Counted from the first letter of the stretch, positions 10,531 to 24,258 are shown. The stretch is DNA of 64,000 nucleotides from Ceriagrion tenellum (GCA_963169105.1 OY720636.1:138065747-138129746); one strand, 5' to 3'. Notes: a model not told the origin generated them from the letters alone. Numbers and translations are program-made.

Positions 10531-11903
10531 TTTTGGGTTAAGGATTAAGCGACGGGGGTGAAGGCGTCATCCACTTGTGCCTAATGAAGAATTCTTCCCG
10601 AGAGTGGTGGTGGCGTAAAGGGTAGAGGGGCGGGGGCAGGAAGGAAAGGCAGAGGGTGGTCTTTCCAGGGGTGGGTGAGATTTTTCGTTGCTTAATGCGC
10701 CCATTATTATTAAGCCTCGCCTAATTAATCCTCCTCTTACAATTACGGCGAAAAAATAGATTAATATTCCTGACAGATCTATTTTGACTGTGCTTTTGCA
10801 TCTAATCATCGTCGTGGTGGATAATTTTGTGGGGGATTTTAAAATTTCGGGAAGTCAGAATGAAAATTATGATGCGTACCCTTATTTCACCATGAGGGCT
10901 GATAATGAGAAGATCTCCTGAATTGGAATAAATGCATCATTTATACCAGGTATAAGTTTATATCACATTTTATAAGCATTTTATATAAAACTAACAATTG
11001 CAGTGTAACTACTCTGTTATAAATATTAAGATTTCTGATATAGAGATCTGGCATTTTTGATTGACGCAATGGAAGTGGACAAGATGAGCATACAATTATT
11101 TAGAATACCGCCGATCGGTATATCGTCGTAGCAAAAAATACATCTGATTGGAAAAGAAAAGGTTGAGGTCTACATAAAGGCTGTTTGATTTTGCTATATA
11201 TTTTTATACTTTATGGTTTCTCGTAATAAAATCCACGAATTTTGACCTTTACTTCAGTTTGTGAATACTGTAAGATTTCCAGTGTCCCAGCCATTATTAA
11301 TTGTCGAGTGTTTGCAGTCCTTCTAATGTAAAAATATTACTTTTATATTGTTGATGGCTTTTATTACTGAATATATTCTTGATACTAAATATCACACAAT
11401 GCAATTGCAACAAAATTTGGGATATTTTAGTCAAGATTAATTGGTCGATTTTTTAAATATTATTCCTTTTTAAAGGTGAATGGCTGGGATTAAAAGTACA
11501 TTGGTTGATCTAAAACAGGAAAAGAAGATTATGACTATTATAAGATAACCGAGGGCTATAATAAGAGATTTGAGACATTTAAACTGCTTAGCTTTCTTTT
11601 TTCTCTTTTTTGATGTGTCTGTCATGAGACGATGGCGGATAAAATAATTGCAACACGTAAATGATAAAATTACCCGTTAACCGTGAATTTCTTTCGTCCA
11701 TTGCGACACCTGGTGTTCATTCAGGGTGATAGCGTAGTTGACAGTTAGAAATTCAGCAAATCAGAATACACGTCCAATGCCGTATTGGAAAGATAAACAC
11801 ATGACCGGGGAATCCATAGTGGTGGCCGCTGTTAAAATCATACGACCGTGAAAAATGTTTACTTTTCGTCTCTTTCTAAGCCAAATCAGTGTATCCAACG
11901 GGA
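10531..11903. other. Unassigned AT-rich sequence
   Basis: Nothing recognised, apart from its right edge, where a 5'-truncated LINE relic begins at about 11904. Confidence 0.45.
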
Positions 11904-12195
11904 TTTGAAATGTGGCAATGGCGAAGAAGGGAAAGGAATAAATGGCATGGTGAGGTGAGAAATGGCGAATTACTGGAAGAAATCAATGAGAAAAGAAACT
12001 GTACGAGAACAATAAAAAAGAGGAAAGCGAACTGAACGGGTCACATTTTGAGAAAAGACTGCCTTCTGAAAAGAATATTGGAAGAAAATATTAACGGAAA
12101 GAAAGGGCGAAGAAGATGATATGACATGATGACGGTCTTAGGGATGTGAAGAAGTTATGAAGAGCAGAGGGAGACAGAGCAGCAAGGAGAGGATT
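11904..12195 (+). pseudogene. LINE reverse transcriptase C-terminal relic
   Basis: One plus-strand frame starting at 11904 reads FEMWQWRRR, then NKWHGEVRNGELLEEI, then KRKAN-stop-TGHILRKDCLLKRI, then NGKKGRRR and RSYEEQRE. This is the order of the conserved C-terminal domain downstream of the reverse transcriptase in insect LINEs with an endonuclease-reverse transcriptase (family form FEMWCWRRM, NWIGHILR, KGRGRPR). The copy is truncated at its 5' end just before FEMW. It has three in-frame TGA codons, one replacing the Trp before the GHILR motif, but no frameshift over about 290 bases. It belongs to the same broad group as the relic at 17328-17858. Confidence 0.72.
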
Positions 12196-13854
12196 ATTTA
12201 GATAAAATCGATTGGAGTACAGATCCTTCAAGGAAGAAGATTATTTTGGACGGACTCAACGTGAGTATTACTCTAAACTTATACGTGCGGAATGGAATGT
12301 CATTCAAGTTGTGGGCCCGTGACCCAGCTTGTGGGCTGTAAAGATAACAGCACATTCTGGTGATTAATCGCAGGTGAAACACGTTCGCATGAAAGTAAAA
12401 TGTCACTTCCTCAGGGACTTTCATCGATCGCCTCTCATTCAAGAGTCTAACCGAGGCGGGGAGACAGATAGGGGGCTCAGGGAAGTACCAGAGGCGGCGC
12501 TGCCTACACTTGGCCGTAAGCCGAGGTGAAGCCGCTTCCGACAAATTGAGCGCCCGTTATTGACCATTAGTGAAATAGGCATTACCATACACCCACACGT
12601 TCGCCTTCGTACGTAATCATATTGAATTACTAATTTTTTGTTTTAATATCGGTCAACTGGATAAATAAATACATTTTCATCTACTACTACATATGTCAAG
12701 AAATAGCCATGTGGGAGTATTGAAAAGCATAGCGGCTATTCTTGAACTCCCATGCTTTAAACATAATCTTCCCAATTCAAATACGCAGATATTTCCGTTT
12801 GAAGCAGGAAATAAGTACTCATCGTTAAAATCCCCGTCCCATCTAACGATTACAGTACTCTAGGGACTTTCATTCTGGCGGGAGTGGCTTCGCTTGAAGT
12901 TCGTCGCCGGACCTGTATTGAACTACATATGATCCTCACCACAAGATATTTGACTTGGGTCCTTATATCCGCAGTCGAGTAGTATCACTCCAACACTCGC
13001 TTCCTCTCCCTCGACCACAATTTTGACTTCTTCTCGTTCGAGTCTATACACCCGCCACCATTGCATCTCTCTCTCTTGTGTCTATTTGACGGGAGAAAAT
13101 CATTTATTTTGCCACATCTGAACGAAATAATCGCTTTCTACCATTTTTACGGGAAAACATTGTCGCTTTGCTCCTTTTTATACTCTAGTTACATTTTATT
13201 AAATTACTGTAGACTTATTTACTCTACTGAAAGTCTTACAGTCTCGAAGTAGATGAATTAAGACGTAAAAATAGAAACATTAACCAAGTGGTTTAGATCT
13301 AAACATGAGTTCATCGGAAGGTTCTGAGTGTGGCAATAATGATTTCCATTGAGAAACCTGAGACTTTAATTTGGAAGCTCGAAGTAGGTCAGATAACTTG
13401 TAACCAGAAAAATTAGTTGGTCAATAAAATTGTCGCCACTAAAGAAAATGAACAATAATTTATTACAGTTATAAATGAAGAGTATTTTTACGAAGTTTTC
13501 TACAAGGTAAAAAGTCACATGGGAAAGAAGTTGGAAATCTCCGAGTTCCCGCAATACCATCCAAAAGCCTCATTTCCTTCCCTAGTTATGCGTTCGACTC
13601 TATTCCCTCGTCTTTGCCATGGCTCCCTTTTGTGCACCGTTCAATGGGCAGGAAACATTTTTTATCGCGTTCATTTTTTACTCCGCCTCGGACTAGAAAG
13701 GGAAATAACTCGAGATTCTTTCCGTTGAAAAAATAATTTTTTCGAGACGAGTAATTTTTTTCAAGACGAACACTTCCCTCACGACTAATTTCCTCCGACC
13801 ACGGTGGCTGATAAGAACGCGAGGGGAACGAGAGGACAGTGCCCCATCGACCGC
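12196..13854. other. Unassigned sequence
   Basis: No feature recognised. A 116-codon minus-strand frame (12544-12194) overlaps the tail of the LINE relic and is treated as chance. Confidence 0.4.
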
Positions 13855-14010
13855 CTGTGCTCTCTCTCTCTCTGCCCTTCTCTACGACAATCTTTCTTCC
13901 TCCTCCTGAGACACTCCACCCACCCACTACTTCCGTCCCCCCTTCTTATTCCTCTCATTCTCGGCTCTTCTTTCTCTTTCTATCTTTCCTTCCTTCACAC
14001 CCAGTTTCCC
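13855..14010 (+). repeat. Pyrimidine-rich island
   Basis: About 150 bases of C/T-rich sequence, including a (CT)n run at 13859-13873. Overlapping frames are low complexity. Confidence 0.55.
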
Positions 14011-17000
14011 TGCTGCCGTGAGTATCACGCTTACAGTACAATGGCGTTACAGTTTTAGCCAGGGAACCCCCACCAGAGTACTTTGTGATAATTTCTCCCT
14101 GCTCCTATCCCTTTCAACTGTAGTAACCCTTTAAAAGCAATAGTAAAATTTGTTCAACTTTTCCCATTATTGACATTTCCATATATTTACTTCCTAGAAT
14201 TACAAAAATATTGATTCTAATAATTGATATAAATATTTGTTGCTGCTAGAAATATTTGTTAGTTGGGAATTTTTGAAGTTAAATATAATAAATATGTTTC
14301 AAACTTTTGACGTCCCGGAACGGCGGTCGCGCCCAACAAATACTAAGTTTTGCGAGCTACCGCGTTTAAAAATAGCCCAATTCCGAACTCCAGCCGTTGA
14401 AGTCGTGTATTCCGTGTCCCAACCTCTCAAATTATTATGCGCGTGAAACATCTAAATTTCCTGGGAGTAGACCTATTTTCACGATCCATTTTTAAATTCC
14501 AGTTTTCCTAAACCATGCTCTTCAACTTCAGAAAACATACTCTAACTTACCCAAGTTCATAGGCTCCCTCATCTCACCCCCCACATTGTGGGTCCTGCGA
14601 CCAGGTCTGTTTTGCCTCAGTTATAGTTTAGAGGTCAACAGAGGTGTGTCGATGAGCCTCAGGTGATACTACATCCGTCACAATGAAGACATTGTCTCTG
14701 ATCCCTCTTTATGGAATCGTTCCATCGTGACATTGTAAAATATTTAATCTTGCAAATATTTCATCAATGGATGAGGACGACTAATTTTTTAGCAGGGTCC
14801 TTAAGATATATTTCTGTGTTGAAACTGATCGCGCAAATAAAGTCTTTTAGAAATAGCAAAGTTGTTTCTCATTGTGTCACTGATTGAGATTTTTAGAAAG
14901 CTGTGATTGCTGTGTGAGACGATAAGTGATATATTACCATATTTTTTATTTTGAAGGCGATACCTGCAGCATTAGGACTCAACAGCTGATATTATGCTCT
15001 TCAATGTCCCATGTACCCATTTTCGTAGAAATAGATAGGATATGAAAATATATTTTGGGCTCACCCGTAAAGAAAGTTCGTTTTTTGCCGTATTTTATGG
15101 GGACTAGGATTCGCTTTTGCTATCTGTTTTATTTACGCCACGTCGTACTTAGTTATTCGACCAACCACGGATTAGCACAAATGAAATTCTTATTGTGTCG
15201 AAATGTATTAATTAAAATGTCAAATTAATACTTTTACCAATAAAGTGAGCAAGATTTGAACATAAACTCATTGTTATACTCTAGTGATGATGTTGGTATA
15301 TCCAGGACCCTGCAAGAAATCAAGAAACTGTTGCAATTGTGCGCTTACTATCGATTCTTATTATCTGAGTATTAAACTGTGTAAAACAGTACAAATGTAA
15401 TAAATTATATACTATGACATACACGCATGAATTATTACTAGGTTATTGTTACACACTAAGAATATATTGAAGAACATTTTATACATTTGAAGCACAAAAT
15501 CTTATTTGAAAGACAGGAAAGAATTTGGACATTGTAGCCAGCGTTTTAACCAATAGCGTTTGGGAAAATCACTACGTCCTTCCTTCCTAAATGTCCTACT
15601 TCCTTTCCATATACGCTACATACTATTGACTATCAACTCAGTGGATGCCACCCCAATTTCTCTCTAATTCAACATTTAAGTACAGTGGACGTGACGAAAT
15701 ACGCTTATGTCTGGTACGCCAAGAGTAAATCACGGGCACTCAATATGGCACTAGAGGCTTCACCGCGATTCACGACCGAGTATAGACTGCGCCGCATGCA
15801 ATACTTAACAACTCTATGGTAAAGCCCAAAGCGAACTCTTTCTCCCCTTATCCCTTCTGTCCCACTGTGAAACCTATAACTACCATTCCCTTCTTATTTC
15901 TTTCACTTCCCTTCCGCTCGTTTCATGTGCAAGCACTTCACATGGCGAAGATTTCTCCTGAGGCCCTGCGATATTTAAACTTTTATATTATTTAGCGATA
16001 TGATTTTCGCACCGTGAAATATGTGGATTTTTGCATAAATTATCCAAGCTGTGAATTTTCATTCAATGATATTGGAATATTTATCGGTTTTTTAACACTT
16101 TTCTCTGGAAAGTGAAGGCACGTTGAGAGCCGAGTTTTGCTCTTCTAAAGCCATATCTGACATATATTTCTCAGCTCGGTGATACTTATGCTGTAAAACT
16201 CTACCGTAATAAAGAATTATTCTTATAATTGTTAAAGATTGTAAACTTATAAATTTTCTTAAACCTGATAAAACTCTCGTTTAAGATTATGAATAAGTTT
16301 CTGTAATATTTTTACGAGGCTTTGAGAGATTTCTAAATATTTAAAATTTTTGAAGCTAAATGGCTGTAATTAAAACAACTAAGTCCTCTTTTTTCGCTTT
16401 TCTTTGATAATTTTCCTCAGATTAGGCGTCGGTGGATCAATGATACCCATGCTTTGGCCAATTGTTTGTCCTAATTTATTGCACAGTTGATTTCCATAAA
16501 AAAACGAAAGGTAAGGTTTCCTTTTCCTGTAGTACGATGTTTAATCTTTAAATAGAACGATACGTCTTTCTCATATCGCAAAGTACGAGGTTCGTTGCAC
16601 AAATTGTTTTCCACATTACGTCATGTTGCATTTTCTGCAAATTTATAAATTTACATTTCATTATCTCTTATATACCTGATAGCAAAGAAATTGCTTGAAA
16701 AATCCAGATCACACGAGTTTCAGGGCGACTCGGAGGATATCAGCATTAAAACCCCAATATACTCTTGTTAATCTGATGGAAGTAAAACAAATACATAGTT
16801 ACGTTTGACGCCCTGTAAAGATGAACATTTCTTCATGCGTGGTCATCCATCCAAGTTAAACGTTCACAGGCTCAGCTCGAAAACGAGCACTTTTCCGTCC
16901 GAATGGCATTGCTCCCGTCCGCCATCAGCCGTCGAAACTCATTAAACTTTAGAGGGTAATTAAGGGTGACATGTCGGTAGGATAGGCACAACATTCCTTC

Positions 17001-17327
17001 ATTCCGTGCAGCATTGAAAACAATAGCAGAAATGGCAATACACAAATGCATCAGACAAATCTCAATTCTCCTTTTTTCCTCCCTGTTAATCCTTTCCCTT
17101 CCTTACTTTTATACTCGTGGCAGGTGTCATATCCCTCCCTGCATTACTGAATTCAGGGGCCCAGAAAACAGTAAATGTAGATATATTCAATTCCATGAAA
17201 TTTGTTTGCTTGTTGCAATGCATTGCACTGCATCACAATACAATTCATCGCAGAGCCTAAGGCAATCCTCGTACTCCGCATTGTTTTTCTCGCACCCTCA
17301 TCATCATTGATTCGTTCAATCCCAATA
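14011..17327. other. Unassigned sequence
   Basis: Over three kilobases with no recognisable gene, RNA or repeat. A small GC-richer patch lies at 14310-14450 and another at 15640-15830; neither shows coding structure. Confidence 0.45.
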
Positions 17328-17858
17328 TTAGTTAGCTGCAGCCCTACATCCTTCCCAGTCAAATTCTTCTTCCCTTACTACCGAGTAGCCCTTCTTTTCT
17401 ACTTTGCTCTACATTTGGTTCATGCTTTTATTCTTGGGTCTTCCTCCAGGGGCTTAGGCGTATATTTTTCCTACAATTATGTTCCTCTCAAACCCATTTC
17501 ACCTCAGGATGTGACTAATTCATCTGATTCTTCTTTCCTGGATAATGTTATATGGTTCTTTCCTCTTCACTCATCTATAAACTACCTTATTTCTCATTTT
17601 GTTAGTAAATTTCATCTTCAACATTGTCCTTCAGCACCAGGTTCCGAAAGTTTACATATTCAGTGGTTTGTTTTTCCAATTGTCCATTCTACCGATCCTT
17701 AGAGTACCAAGCTCCATACTAATGTTTTCAGATACTATTTCCTCGTTTGTAATGGTATATTTTTTTGAGCACAGCAGTTGTCTTTTCACCATGAATGCGT
17801 TATTAGCTTGGGCTATCCTTCGCTTAATGTCCGTTATGCTTATTCTGTCCCACGTTCT
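17328..17858 (-). pseudogene. LINE reverse transcriptase C-terminal relic, stops but no indels
   Basis: A single minus-strand frame, read through its stops, gives the family order. It starts with DIKRRIAQANNAF and KRQLLCSKKYTI (about 17830-17740), then a decayed form of the xWSVALYGxETWT block and FGTWC-stop-RTMLKMKFTNKMRNK. Next come QERRIR-stop-ISHILR and GFERNIIVGKI, then GGRPKNK, and finally KKGYSVVREEEFDWEGCRAA, ending at TAA (17328-17330). Seven internal stops interrupt it, at least two of them TGA where relatives have Trp, yet I find no frameshift over about 530 bases. It has therefore decayed by substitution alone. In an intact element this region is the thumb and C-terminal domain of the element-encoded reverse transcriptase. 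The open frame extending to 17978 upstream is not homologous. Confidence 0.75.
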
Positions 17859-17889
17859 GTTACTTTCGAGAGAAGTGAAGGTATTCTCG

Positions 17890-18140
17890 TCCTCAATCGC
17901 ACTCTTTTTCGCACCGTTTCCCAATCCTACCCTCCCCAATTCCCATTTTCCTTCGCATACTCTTGACCTACGGCGCAAGCCACTTCCAATTCTTCCCTCA
18001 CGCCATCTTCAACCCCGCGCTGTCTCTCGCCTCCCTGCAACTTCATTTGTTTCTCTCCTCTGCTCCCTCATTGTGCCTTTCTTACCGACGCCCACTCTTC
18101 TTCCTTTCCCGCCTATTACCCTCTTTTTTCTCATTTACTT
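17890..18140 (+). repeat. Pyrimidine-rich island
   Basis: C/T-rich sequence next to the LINE relic. Open frames of up to 193 codons that cross it (17599-18180) are low complexity and overlap the antisense LINE relic, so they are not called as genes. Confidence 0.5.
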
Positions 18141-21100
18141 TGCCTTGGGGATTGGAATAGCATGGTTTCAATATAATTAGTTAAAATACCTGCAGTGTAG
18201 GAGATATTTCTTATGGGTCTTTTTCCGAAGATGGCAGAATGCCTTTCGTCGCAATCGATGTTTCACCGCTGTCCCCATGGTGTCTTTCGTATTCTAATAC
18301 TGGATCAACATTTGCCTAAAAATTCTTCATTCACTTCCCTAATGACCATTTCCTTACCATTCAAGTCATCTGTCCATTACAAATGGCACAAATGACCCAA
18401 GTCCTTCGTCATTTTTTGTTTTGCTGTTCGTTTATGTCAATGCACCTAAACAGCGATTTAAGCTAAAAATATCAAAAGTATTATAAAATATATTCTCATT
18501 TAGTGTGCTAGTCATGAATAGGGTTACCGCTGAACGCCGATTTGAAGCTAGTCCCTTAGACAACGGATGATAATAAGGCGTTACAACCGAAAGTTTTAAG
18601 TCGTAAAATTCACACGTTTAGGAGGGTAAAAAACTCCATGTAATACGCAGAAATTTCACGCAGTTTTTAAATTTTATAGAAACATGGTCAAGATGTTTTC
18701 CGTAAAACCTTTTTAATATATTTTAAATCTGACCTTTTCTCTTCATTTTCATTTGTGCAAGAGTCTCACGGTGACGAAATAATAAAAAATATCTATGGTT
18801 GTGTTATTGAGTGTAGATTTATTGATAAAATACATCATGAGTTGTCCTAAAAATATTTTAATGTGTTCTTCATCGTCGGATGAAAAATTTGAGTTGACAT
18901 TGGAAATAAGTTGTGCTCGTAATTTAAGGTTGTTTAATTAAAGGTTGTAATAATAATTTTAATTATTAATAATTCTTAATTATTAGATTTAAGAGCAAAG
19001 GACTACTCTTATAAGAATTGATGGTACATTATCTGCATTTTATCAAAAAAGACCTTATTTGAAGCAGCGATTTTTATCCATATTTTTGACCAATCCCTTT
19101 TTTGTAAATTCTTTACTTCTACCTTTGTAGTTGCACTAGATTCGCTCCCTCAATCTAAATCCGGGACTTAAAATCATTCTAATTACTTAGGAATGTGTTA
19201 ACTCTATCATTGCGTGAAGGATTGTTAATAGTAAGTTAAAACGAAGAAAAAAGGTAACTTATTTGTTGCCGTTGGAGTGATGTATAATATAAGATTCATG
19301 ATTTTGTGGTCGACAAAGATATAATGCAAATGAAATAAATTATCGTTTTATTTCCCTAGTGATACCATTTGTCTTTCAAGTCCGTCCCAAAACCTTCATA
19401 CACCACAATTTAAAGCAGGAGTTGGCGGTAATGGGAATGTGAATGGTCGATAAATCTTAAAAAGAATTTTCCGTCGGTCCGATGAGAGCAGACATCAGAG
19501 ACCATTTCACGGAAAAGCACGCCAATATTTTCACCAAGGGAAATAAGTAAGGAATGCGGAATGAGGCCTACGTGACACGATCTGCGTATGTGTTGGTGCG
19601 AAATGGGAATGTTCTGGGGTCCATAGAGCCATGACGAAGCGTGCGCGAGGAGTAAGAGACCTTCAGAAGTGGATGGGCGAGCGAATTAGGAAGAAGCCGG
19701 GGCTCAATAACGCCCGAGGGGGCAAAAATAAGGAGGGAAAAATGAGGATAAAAACCGCGGGAAATATCGCAAATATCCTTTGACAGACGATGAGAAAAAA
19801 GGACGAGAGGGGATGTAATTGCTGGGGTACGGTATGAGAGGAGTCATATTGAAAATTCATTCGATGTCTAGGGGACGGAGTCCTACCCAATATCATTCCT
19901 TACAGGCGGAGTAATGCATGATATCCATTTTCAATTGCCTCCCTCACTATCAACACGATCTCCTGCCTCTGCACGGTGGCTACGATATATTTAGCGTAGT
20001 TGTGAGTAAAAAAAACTTGAACACGCATGTTGGTTATGGAACGGTTACTTTATTAATTCCTAAATCCTTGACCTGGTGGACAGAAGGAACGATTCTCAAA
20101 GAAGTGCGGGAAATGCGGCGAGAGTAGTAGCTTTGGGGCAGTCACGCGCCTTTTTGAACCCAAATGCGGGAAATTTGTGGTGAAGTCGACTTGGCCGAGA
20201 TCATTCGAGTCAATATCACCCCCTGGAAAAGAAGAACGATATTTTTCTAGCGAGTATTACCTATGTGTTGGCACATCAGGCTGGGGTAAAATTATTTTTT
20301 CCACTGATTTCGCGCGATTAGCTAAATGCGTGTGGATTCTGTCACTCTCCCCGCTTACCAGGGGCGGCAATGTATATCATTCATATAATAAAAATTCTTA
20401 TAAAATTTAATTGTTTACCAAAGTATTAAACACAACAGGGAAAATTTATTTGATTGTTCTTGATGATGTTCGCACAGCACCCATTGAAGTGACAGTGATT
20501 TGTTAAAGTCGTTGATACAGATAAATTATGTTTAAATGAACGCAGATTAAAGACTTTTTCCGGACTGGTTATTGTGTTTACCAAGTTAGATATTAATAAA
20601 GTTCTTTACCTGTGATACTAAGGATTTGCGTTCTGATTAAGTATGACTTTAAGTTAATCGACTCTCTCAATTTCCAGGCCGATATTATTACAGCATTCGA
20701 TGATTATGATTCAGATTTTAATATTTTTGACTACACTGACCAAGAAAATGACAAAACTGTCGGATACTTCATCTGCTTTGATAGCTTAATGGAGATCCCA
20801 ATTTATATATCAGTCAAAATTAGCGGTGATTAAAGAACGACCTAGTAGCCAAAATGAACTTGAAAAATATAAAAAATAGGTGTAAGCTTTACTGAGCAGC
20901 AACAATTTTTGGGAAAGTGGAGCTTTATCTCCACTCAGTTTCTTTATTCATGTACTGAGCAACAAAATAGCTTTCCAGATAATTCTGTTTCACAAATATT
21001 TCTTGTTGTATACTAAAATCCAGCTATGAGCTGAAATAAGTGTAAGCGTTTTAGGCCGTATTTGCATTTAGCATATTTAATCTAAGAAGTGAAACCGAGC

Positions 21101-21400
21101 GATATCTAGGTAGTATTTAATTGGATATTTGTCTGCAATTTCTAATTCCTACAATGGCAGCAAAAACTGATGTACCCTAGACACAGCGGCAAATTCACGC
21201 TGCGAAGTAAAGTAATACATAATGTAGTTTTTTATGCCAAATTATTTTCCTCTTCCGGTAAAAATTTAGATAAATTTTTGCTATACACGGGGTGAAATTA
21301 CTTTTTTCATTTCTTGCTACTTTTTTATTTTAAAATTTAAAATTTACAGATTCTTTGAAATCTATGCGGTTTTTTCAATGTATTTTGATGTTCTGAGATA
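18141..21400. other. Unassigned sequence
   Basis: No recognisable feature. A 73-codon acidic frame at 20612-20833 has no family resemblance. Confidence 0.45.
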
Positions 21401-21549
21401 TTGTAGAGATTTCTCTACAATTCTTGTAGAGAAATCTCGACAAGATTTACCAATCTTTTCCACATCTGCTGATTTTGAATGAATAGAGCAAACTTTGTTT
21501 TTCCAAAATAGTTTTTATTGTAGAAAAACAAATTTTACTCTATTCATTC
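21401..21549. repeat. Cluster of inverted repeats
   Basis: TTGTAGAGAT/TTCTCTACAA forms a hairpin at 21401-21420, and a near-inverted copy follows at 21424-21443. A second inverted repeat has 26-base arms at 21477-21502 and 21524-21549 (24 of 26 pairs, 21-base spacer). It could be a small fold-back or MITE remnant; no target duplication was found. Confidence 0.55.
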
Positions 21550-22156
21550 GGACTGTTTAATAAATTCCATAAAGTATCGCCGGAAATCATCAACTTTATC
21601 TACTGATTGTCCTTTAAGGCTATCCTAGTTTTATGATTGACATAAAATGAATTAATCATAAAATTGTTTTTAAAAAGTGCCTTAAATCTCGGCTGGTGTG
21701 CTAGCCACCCCTGTGTATTAATGAACTGGTAAACATTGTGATATAATATAGTATTATTTTTCATATTCCGTACCAGAGGCGTATTTTTCTTACTTTATTT
21801 TGACGTATCGGACTCGAAACGAATGAAGAGCATCATCCTCTTCATCGTAAGTGCGGTAACTTGCACATTGAAAAAGGTAGAATTTTTGCATCAAAACCAA
21901 GAAAAAATCCAATATTTGTAGAATAGAATGCCTTCTGCGGAGGACAGAAATTTTTAGAACTCTATGAGCTATTTTGAAAGCTAGAAAGACAAACATGTTC
22001 CAAAAACTTCGTAAAATTAATTTAAAAGGCCTTTACGTGATAGATTATACATTTAGGATAGTTCTGAATTGAAGATAAAACTGCTATTAATGGAGGTCAA
22101 CTAATTAAACGAAACAAATCGATATGCTCCTACAGACAGCAGATGTGGATTTTAAA
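21550..22156. other. Unassigned sequence
   Basis: Nothing recognised. Confidence 0.4.
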
Positions 22157-22190
22157 TATAAAAGGAGCGCTGAGAAAACAGCATATCAAT
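22157..22190 (+). promoter_or_regulatory. Possible TATA core promoter
   Basis: TATAAAAG at 22157-22164 is followed 31 bases from its first T by ATCAATC, a loose initiator. There is no supported coding sequence downstream, and chance occurrence in AT-rich DNA is quite possible. Confidence 0.2.
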
Positions 22191-23016
22191 CAATCAACTT
22201 CTAATTATTTTTCCATTATCCATGGGTGAAAGTAAAAATTTACCCCTCAGCGTGGGAGTTGAGCAAGCAGATTGGAGATGCGGATTCGGACGATGATCCC
22301 ATGACACGAGCGAAGGGCGATGAAGATGAAGGAGTATTGTTGGAATTAATCCTATGGAATGATGAGTCGGAGTGAGTGGCGAAATTCACCGTCGTCACTT
22401 AGGTGGCTGAAGTGATTTTTGTTAGTTGAAAATTTTGCATTAAAGTCGGAATTAGCGTTCTCAATAGTAGAGCATATTTATTGAAAAAGTAAAAAAAAGT
22501 ATCATATCAAGTTGGTTTCTTGGATATTCAATACTGACTTAATGCGTAATTATTCATTTAATTGGAAGACACTTTTTTCTAAACGATGAACAGCACCTTT
22601 CTTCTTATTTCTATGTTTTCTCGCGAATGTCAAGGAGTTAGGCCGAGACAAACATGACAAACAAACGTACTCCAGCATAATTTTGTATAAATTTCGAACC
22701 TCGCCCCAAAAAATCCATTCGTATAATGCTTAAATTCAGGAAAGAAATTGAAATATATTTTTGTATCATTTTTATTACTCCCTACATGTTGAGTAGCAAG
22801 GCATAAGCAGATGCACTGAAATGGAATGTCGCCAAAGAATTTTTTTCAACTTACTTAACAATTATTAAAATGTGCTCTCAGCGACCCACGATTACCGTTC
22901 CAGCCTCCGATCCCATCACTGGCTTCAGCTGCTGAGGATCAGGTGAAAAATCAGTTGGACAGTTCCTGAGGTCTTAAACCCTACCCTTCCGCCCACATAG
23001 AGCCTCGCCCTCTTCA
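22191..23016. other. Unassigned sequence
   Basis: Nothing recognised, apart from GC-richer sequence from 22880 that leads into the next repeat. Confidence 0.4.
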
Positions 23017-23070
23017 TCTACACCTACGAAGTACCGAGCAAGTCACCACTGGGGTGTGTGGAACGGGGTG
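23017..23070 (+). mobile_element. Degenerate insect dispersed-repeat core
   Basis: The segment has the skeleton CTAC...GCAAG.CACC...GGTGTGTG....GGGT, which I recognise from a short sequence scattered in many insect genomes. The match is partial and remembered, not searched. The full element extent is unknown. Confidence 0.3.
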
Positions 23071-24258
23071 ATTCTACACCAGGCGTGCAGTTCTCATCCC
23101 AGTTCAAGTCAAAACCTCATACGTCCCCCGGCCGCAAGGCGTAGGCCAATAACAGTCAGGAAAACAATGCGAGGTCAAATCAGAAACTACGTGAAGGCTA
23201 CACAGTTGAACAAACGGAACGGTAGAAATGCTTTATACCAATTATACTGCTATTGGGAAATAATACTTCTGGATAATAAATCAATGAAGATAAACAAATT
23301 TATGTCTGATATTTCAAGCGAGGTGAGTTATTAATAATAATTGTTATTATTAAGCACATAAAAGAGTCTAGAGAGACCTTTCGTGGGTTTGAGTTTCATA
23401 GAACTGATCTCCCGTAGCTAAACTTCTCTTCTTGTTTCCCTCTTCGTACTATCTAAACCCCCTCCCCCCCTTGGCCATTCAACCCACACCCACCGGCTGT
23501 GACCCAGCGGACAGTCGATGAGGAGTTAGAGGAGAAAGGACACGCGAAACTTCAATTGTTCTCCTCCTGGGTCATTTCGACGCAGTGTTTGATGATGCCC
23601 GGACAGCGTGTCGGTCTCCCGACTTACTTATATCGCTCTTTCTTCCCTTTCGTCAGCTTTCTTTGAAGCTATAGGGAGAAGACTCAAGGATAAATATGAA
23701 GGAGCCTGATTTATGGAGGTATCCGTGGAGCAAATAGCGAATGACATGGGTAAAGGGAATCAAAGAGTCGGTATACAGTTAAAATTGGTGAAAAGAAGAT
23801 GGAAAAGGAAGCGCGCTGATGAGATCTGGAGAACCGACTACTGAACGTTCGGCGCGAGAGCCGGACGCCGCCGCGGCGGGAGACCAGCGTTACGCCTTCA
23901 CTCAAAAATTTTTTTCTTTCTTAAATGAAATATTACCTCTACCAAATTTTTTTAACTTGTAGAGGAGGGTTTTATCTACAACATATTAAAAAATGAGGAA
24001 AATCGAAGGCATAGCTACATCGTCAAAAATCGATTTGAACATTTGAATTTGTTATAAACTTTATTTAATAGTTTAAATTTTATGTAATAATCCATTAATT
24101 ATCTTTCTCAATTTAATACCTTTAAAATAAGTCATTGCATGCATTTTTATCTTCCTTATTGCCGGAGATATGCCGTCAAATGCGACGACGCTTTTGTAAA
24201 ATTCTTGTTTTACAACATTGCAATATCTCGTAAACCGTTGAATGGATTACAAAATGGC

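Noticed and set aside
17202..18180. Overlapping plus-strand frames of 166 and 193 codons
   Set aside because: They are antisense to a clear minus-strand LINE relic, whose purine-rich coding strand leaves the complement open.
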